Of a stretch of 64,000 bases of DNA, positions 59,486 to 64,000 are shown piece after piece. A program made the translations under genes and the position numbers. The stretch is from the NCBI RefSeq assembly GCF_000687555.1, contig NZ_JHWJ01000002.1, forward strand, positions 62,001 through 126,000, in the 5' to 3' direction. The notes beneath the pieces are model-generated. The model was not told the origin of the DNA. It did not search any database and saw nothing but the letters and a program-made list of their open reading frames with translations. Origin of the DNA: [Clostridium] aerotolerans DSM 5434 (GTDB lineage: Bacteria > Bacillota > Clostridia > Lachnospirales > Lachnospiraceae). Numbering within the stretch: the first letter of the stretch is position 1; every line of letters starts with the position of its first letter.

Positions 59486-62400
59486 TTAGTTATTAAATGG
59501 CTCTGGTTTTCCTCGATACCAACCACCTTTTCCTTCTTTATCATACATAAATACATGTTGGTGAGGGTTCGTATGTTGATCCGCCCTACCATGATTACTC
59601 CAATGTACTTCACTCAAAGGAACATTTTTGCCATTTGCAGTTGGCCATGCTTCATCTAAGAAAGTAGCTGATTGCCTGTATACTTCACCCGTTTCTGAGC
59701 TTACCTTACCTCCTATAACAGTATGAGGACCGTTAGCATTTGGATCAGGTAACGGAATATCTTGCCCATTAACTCGCTGCTTAGCTACAGGTATAGGATT
59801 ACCATCAGCATCTTTAGGTATATAAACTTTATCACCCTCAGCAGGATTATCATTTTTACACTCATTATTATTCTTTTTACTATACCCACTAGGATCATAA
59901 TAAACCACAGGATTATTCCCGCAATAAGAATAAAGATTCAGCCCATCTCCCCGATAAACATCTTCCTGGTGGAAGCGTCCAATCACTGGATTATAATATC
60001 TGGCCCTTAGATAATACTGCCCTGTCTCCTGATCATATTGCTGGCCTGTATACAGAATCCTACTTTTAATCTCCTCTGACTTTTGACGTATGGCTCCAAA
60101 AGCATCGTACTCATAAAAGCTTTCTATTTGACCATGTTCTCCCGTTATGTACGCAGTACTGTTCCGCTCGTCCAAATGGTAGGCATGAATGCCTGCATCG
60201 TTTTTCTTCTCACTCCCAGCAACACCGTACCCTAAAATATATCTGGCACTAACAGATTGGTCCACTTCGGTCTCTGCCTGAAGTTCCCCATTATAATAAA
60301 TAAATCTGGAGGCTTTTCCATTTACATTTGTGCCGACTCTTAAGAACTCTCCATCGTAGAAATTCTCATAACGGAAATTATCACCGATTACTTCCGTCTG
60401 CTCACCAAACGGATTATATCCATACCTCCTCTTTTCGGAATTTCCCTGCTCTTCAAGGATATTCCCTTGCTTATCGTATCGGTATACCCAGCTTTCTCCC
60501 TGAGTTTTTCTTTCGGTCAGCTGATTTCTTCTATTATAACAGTACGTTTCTTTCCCTGCAACAGACTCCTTCCCAATACGGTTTCCGCAATAATCATATT
60601 CATAGGAAATGTTCGTTCCATCATAACTTTCCTGTATTAAGCGATTTAAAGTATCATATCGATATGCGATTCTTGTTTCTGACGCTTCTCCTTTTATTCC
60701 AGATTCTACTGCTGACTTTCCAAAAAGAATACGGCTTCCGCTTTTTGCAATTCGATTTCCATTTAGATCGTATTCATATCGGAAATCAAACAGTGGTTGA
60801 TTATCTGAAACGCAGGTTGCCAGTCGGCTGATATTTCCATCCGTATCATATTCATAAATGGTTCTCGCTCCATTTTTATGATAAATGGATTTTAGCTTCC
60901 CATCCGGATAATGACTGTATTCCACTAGTTTTTCATTACCTTCTGCATTAATATAACTTAGACTTCCTCTCCAATCATACCCATAATGCAATGTTTTACC
61001 AGTAATGTCCGTAAGGGTCTTCAAAGCACCATTCTTATCATATGTACAAGCCAAAAGTGGTTGGCCAGAGGATGTTTTTTTCAAGAGCTTACCGTCAGGT
61101 CTGTATTCATAAGTATAAATGAATCCTCCTGAAATAGCTTTCTTCTTCATTCCAAAGGTATCATACTCCCAACTTCTGGTCACCAGGTTCTCACCATTTT
61201 TGTCACAGCCTGCCTCGTAAACAGGGTTTCCATCTACATTATAGGCAGTTTTTACCTGATTTCCGTTTCGGTCCGTATGAAGAACTCTTCTGCCTTCCCT
61301 GTCATATCGGAAGGTTTCACTATTTCCATCCTGGTCAATTATTTCACAAACTTTCCCTTGACTATTATATCGGTAAGTAATCGAACCTCCATTGGAATCC
61401 GTTGTAGTGGTTATCAGTCCACTGCTATTGTAGGAGTATGTTTCATTACCGCCATCTGCATATCGAATTCCGCAAATACGTCCCCAACCATCAATATCGT
61501 AGCCTGTTTTATTTTGATTACCATCTGCGACTCCAGTTATACGGCCATTGGAATCATAGGTGAAAGCCTGGGCGGGCTTTTTCTGTTTTTTGCTTCTTTC
61601 AGTATAGATTTCAGTTTCCATTCCGTGAACTCCATACTGATAGGTGAACTCATTTCCACATGCAACCCGTTTTTTGGAAATGTTTCCGTCTGAAAGATAC
61701 TGATTATCCTCAAGGACAGTTCCAGCCCCATCTATTTTTGATATTAAGTTTCCGTATTGATCGTAGGAATAATGAAAGCTGTTTTCTATTTCTGATGCTT
61801 CCCCACCTTTTGGCAGGATCTCCTTTTCCAGACGATCATTTTTATCATAATGGTAGCTAAACACTGGACCTAAACAGTCACTGGCATTGATAATTCGGTC
61901 TTTCAGATCATAGTCATAGGTTATTTCCCAAATCTCGCCGCCTTTTCCCTGTCTGGATATCTTCGTTATGTTTCCGGCAAGATCATAGGTAACAAAGGTG
62001 GAACGGTCAATGCCATTTTGATGGTCAAGCATCCGCTCTAAGCTTAGACGGTCACAAGAATCGTACTCACGGAATATCTCATATCCTTCTGGAGTTTTTA
62101 TTCGGATTCGGTTCCCATTTTCATCGTAAGTATAACTGGTGATGGCATACTTTGCCTCACCCGGTATTGCAGGCAATCCACTGTCTAATTCTTCCTTTAC
62201 TTCTGTAAGTCTTCCTGCTTTATCGTATCCGTAGTGTATGATTTGACGGATTTCATCGGATATAACCTTCTCCTCACAGATCTTTTTCCCCTGTACATCG
62301 TAGGAAAAGCGGATGACTGCTCCCATGCCATCTTCCACACAGATTAAACGGTCCCTTTTGTCATAAGAGTATTTTAAATGGAGTTCACTGCCTCCGTTTT

Positions 62401-64000
62401 CCTTTTGCTGTCCATCGGGGCTCCAATAACCTCCCCTGTGATATTCGCTGATTTTGTTGCCGTTGGCATCATAGTCATAGGTTGTCCTCTGGTATAATAC
62501 CTCCTGTTCTTCCTCCTTTACAGGACGCAGAATTTCTAAAAGCTGACCTTTTAGATCGTAAGTATACCAAGTGGTCCGTCCCAGAGAATCTGTTTTTCTG
62601 GTTTGGTTTCCTAACAGATCATAGGTGTATTGTGCCTGAATACTTCCATCAGGTCCTGTGACTCGCTCCAGATGACCTGCATCATCATAACTATACTGCC
62701 ATCCTGCACCATCATCGGCTTTAGGGTCATAGGACTCTGGGAAAATGTGTTTTATACGATTACCATTGGCATCGTAAAACATTTGTTCACAGCCTCCATC
62801 GGGATATCGAATCCGAATCTGGTTCCCATTGCTGTCATACTCATAAGTAATTCCTTCTCCATTGTCAGAGTCACTATGATATGCGTTGGGATGAATATGT
62901 TTCAGTACATTTCCCTCACCATCAAGAATCTGCCTGTCATGACTGCCATCAGGACGTAAGGTATCAATTCTTCGATCCAGGAAATCGTATCGATAGGTAT
63001 ATTCTCCGGTTTGATTTTTCCAGGCTTTAGGGGGATACATAGCTAAGAGCCGTCCCATACCGTCATAGAGATAGCGGGACTCGTTGCCTTCCCCATCCCG
63101 TACAACGGTGCGGTGATTCTTTGCATTGTATCCATATTCTCTACGACCACAGCTATCTTCCTCAGCCATTAAGCGCCCCATGGCATCGTATTCAAAACGT
63201 ACTTCTTCTCCATTAGGGAACTCGATGGAGGAAGGCTTTCCACAATTCTGGGAATAAGTGTATTTAGTGGTTTTCCCTAAGGCATCTGTTTCCTCCAGAA
63301 GCCTTCCCTTACGGTCATATAAATAGGTACGGGTAATCCAGCCTTCTCCGTCAAACCGCCGTTCTCTCTCTGCTGTAAGATTATGATTTTTATCATATTC
63401 GTAAATGAATCTTCGACCGGCATTGTCACTTTTTTTCACCAGATCTCCGGCATCATCGTATTGATAGACCGTGTTCAGCCAACCTGTTTTATTTTCCTGA
63501 ATAATACGCCCATCTTCATCGTAAGACCATTCCGTTTTATGACCCAGGCGGTCAGTCTCGCTGATCCGGTCTCCCTTTTCATTATATTGGAACAGGGTTT
63601 TTGTACCATCTTCATAAGAAATGGAAAGGATCTGCATATCTTTTCCATAGTGATACGTGACGGTTTTATTTCCTACGCTGCTGTAGACAATTACCTTCCG
63701 CTCCTCGTCTACATACTCCGCTTTATAAAAATCTCCGTTTGCCAGGACTTGATGAACCATTCTGCCGGCTTCATCGTAAGTATTTTCCAGATACATTACC
63801 TTTGCCTGGTCGATTGCTCTGGTTAGATATCCTTCTCTATCGTATTCGTAATGAGTGACTCCGTAATCCATATGAACCACATCAGACAACCGCCCATCCT
63901 CATACCGGTACTGCATGGTTCTTCCAAGAGTATCTGTCAGCTGAATGAGACGTCCTTCTCTCATGGTAACGTTAATTTCATAGTTAAGAGCGGTTGTGAT
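59486..64000 (-). CDS. Rhs/YD-repeat polymorphic toxin, C-terminal 1,504 residues (runs off right edge)
   Basis: The frame is open to the right edge (ITTALNYEINVTMREG precedes the internal Met at 63964), so the gene is partial. It consists of dozens of YD repeats of about 20 residues (YDxxGR/N pattern). The Rhs core ends in the conserved block RARYYNPVIGRFHQEDVYRG and YYDPSGY. The toxin part (about the last 150 residues) contains GPHTVIGGKVSSETGEVYRQ, SEVHWSNHGRADQHTNPHQH and GWYRGKPEPF. The His-rich motif suggests a metal-dependent or RNase-like toxin; it resembles a polymorphic-toxin family (type 24), but this is from memory. It is followed by an immunity gene. Confidence 0.88.
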   Translation of the reverse strand: MTTALNYEINVTMREGRLIQLTDTLGRTMQYRYEDGRLSDVVHMDYGVTHYEYDREGYLTRAIDQAKVMYLENTYDEAGRMVHQVLANGDFYKAEYVDEERKVIVYSSVGNKTVTYHYGKDMQILSISYEDGTKTLFQYNEKGDRISETDRLGHKTEWSYDEDGRIIQENKTGWLNTVYQYDDAGDLVKKSDNAGRRFIYEYDKNHNLTAERERRFDGEGWITRTYLYDRKGRLLEETDALGKTTKYTYSQNCGKPSSIEFPNGEEVRFEYDAMGRLMAEEDSCGRREYGYNAKNHRTVVRDGEGNESRYLYDGMGRLLAMYPPKAWKNQTGEYTYRYDFLDRRIDTLRPDGSHDRQILDGEGNVLKHIHPNAYHSDSDNGEGITYEYDSNGNQIRIRYPDGGCEQMFYDANGNRIKHIFPESYDPKADDGAGWQYSYDDAGHLERVTGPDGSIQAQYTYDLLGNQTRKTDSLGRTTWYTYDLKGQLLEILRPVKEEEQEVLYQRTTYDYDANGNKISEYHRGGYWSPDGQQKENGGSELHLKYSYDKRDRLICVEDGMGAVIRFSYDVQGKKICEEKVISDEIRQIIHYGYDKAGRLTEVKEELDSGLPAIPGEAKYAITSYTYDENGNRIRIKTPEGYEIFREYDSCDRLSLERMLDHQNGIDRSTFVTYDLAGNITKISRQGKGGEIWEITYDYDLKDRIINASDCLGPVFSYHYDKNDRLEKEILPKGGEASEIENSFHYSYDQYGNLISKIDGAGTVLEDNQYLSDGNISKKRVACGNEFTYQYGVHGMETEIYTERSKKQKKPAQAFTYDSNGRITGVADGNQNKTGYDIDGWGRICGIRYADGGNETYSYNSSGLITTTTDSNGGSITYRYNSQGKVCEIIDQDGNSETFRYDREGRRVLHTDRNGNQVKTAYNVDGNPVYEAGCDKNGENLVTRSWEYDTFGMKKKAISGGFIYTYEYRPDGKLLKKTSSGQPLLACTYDKNGALKTLTDITGKTLHYGYDWRGSLSYINAEGNEKLVEYSHYPDGKLKSIYHKNGARTIYEYDTDGNISRLATCVSDNQPLFDFRYEYDLNGNRIAKSGSRILFGKSAVESGIKGEASETRIAYRYDTLNRLIQESYDGTNISYEYDYCGNRIGKESVAGKETYCYNRRNQLTERKTQGESWVYRYDKQGNILEEQGNSEKRRYGYNPFGEQTEVIGDNFRYENFYDGEFLRVGTNVNGKASRFIYYNGELQAETEVDQSVSARYILGYGVAGSEKKNDAGIHAYHLDERNSTAYITGEHGQIESFYEYDAFGAIRQKSEEIKSRILYTGQQYDQETGQYYLRARYYNPVIGRFHQEDVYRGDGLNLYSYCGNNPVVYYDPSGYSKKNNNECKNDNPAEGDKVYIPKDADGNPIPVAKQRVNGQDIPLPDPNANGPHTVIGGKVSSETGEVYRQSATFLDEAWPTANGKNVPLSEVHWSNHGRADQHTNPHQHVFMYDKEGKGGWYRGKPEPFNN

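Noticed and set aside
59762-63826. Several plus-strand frames opposite the Rhs gene
   Set aside because: They mirror the YD repeats and have Ile/Phe/Thr-rich shadow composition.

Overview
The window looks like chromosomal DNA of an anaerobic Firmicute of the Lachnospiraceae, probably close to Lacrimispora / Clostridium saccharolyticum. This is an inference from the gene families: the GGGtGRT/NifU-like pair, an NfnAB-type ferredoxin:NADP reductase, DUF5696/YIP1/beta-propeller sugar-transport genes, Shine-Dalgarno (SD)-dominated starts and moderate-to-low GC. I see no rRNA, tRNA, CRISPR array, intact insertion sequence or phage.

Layout. (1) 1-6,100: the 5' part of metY, a superoxide dismutase with an acidic tail, then a low-GC stretch of small hypothetical and membrane proteins, one decayed gene, and a duplicated gene-end remnant. 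A 57-residue gene here has a perfect LexA-type palindrome inside its promoter, and a 71-residue gene has an exact consensus TTGACA-17-TATAAT promoter. (2) 6,170-24,310: housekeeping genes, almost all on the minus strand: GGGtGRT protein and Fe-S scaffold, an NlpC/P60 hydrolase, a MATE exporter, NfnAB, DHFR with a ThyX-like protein, a small HTH regulator, SbcCD, RecQ with an orphan TRAP binding protein, and a secreted cell-wall-binding-repeat protein. (3) 24,337-52,795: a 28-kb glycan-utilisation locus. A long minus-strand array carries two binding proteins, two pairs of MalF/MalG-type permeases, a beta-propeller protein, a YIP1 protein, a DUF5696 protein, a DUF624 protein, an SGNH esterase and a GH43 enzyme. 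An AraC regulator is divergent from its first gene. A second minus-strand array carries GH43, GH36, GH43 and an ABC-exporter/DUF1854/ABC-exporter trio. Xylan or arabinoxylan decorated with acetyl and galactosyl groups is a plausible substrate, but this is inferred. No importer ATPase is present, so a shared MsmX-type ATPase elsewhere is expected. (4) 53,724-57,378: a three-gene cluster of an SPFH-SHOCT protein, a four-helix membrane protein and a zinc-ribbon/TIR/repeat protein. This is the best candidate for an undescribed system, perhaps an envelope-sensing NADase or signalling module. (5) 58,165-64,000: a polymorphic-toxin locus: a large Rhs/YD-repeat protein running off the right edge, its probable immunity gene, and an orphan tail fragment translationally coupled to a second likely immunity gene.

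Several start codons were set from SD positions rather than from the longest open frame. Functional statements rest on recognised motifs and family knowledge; no database search was possible.
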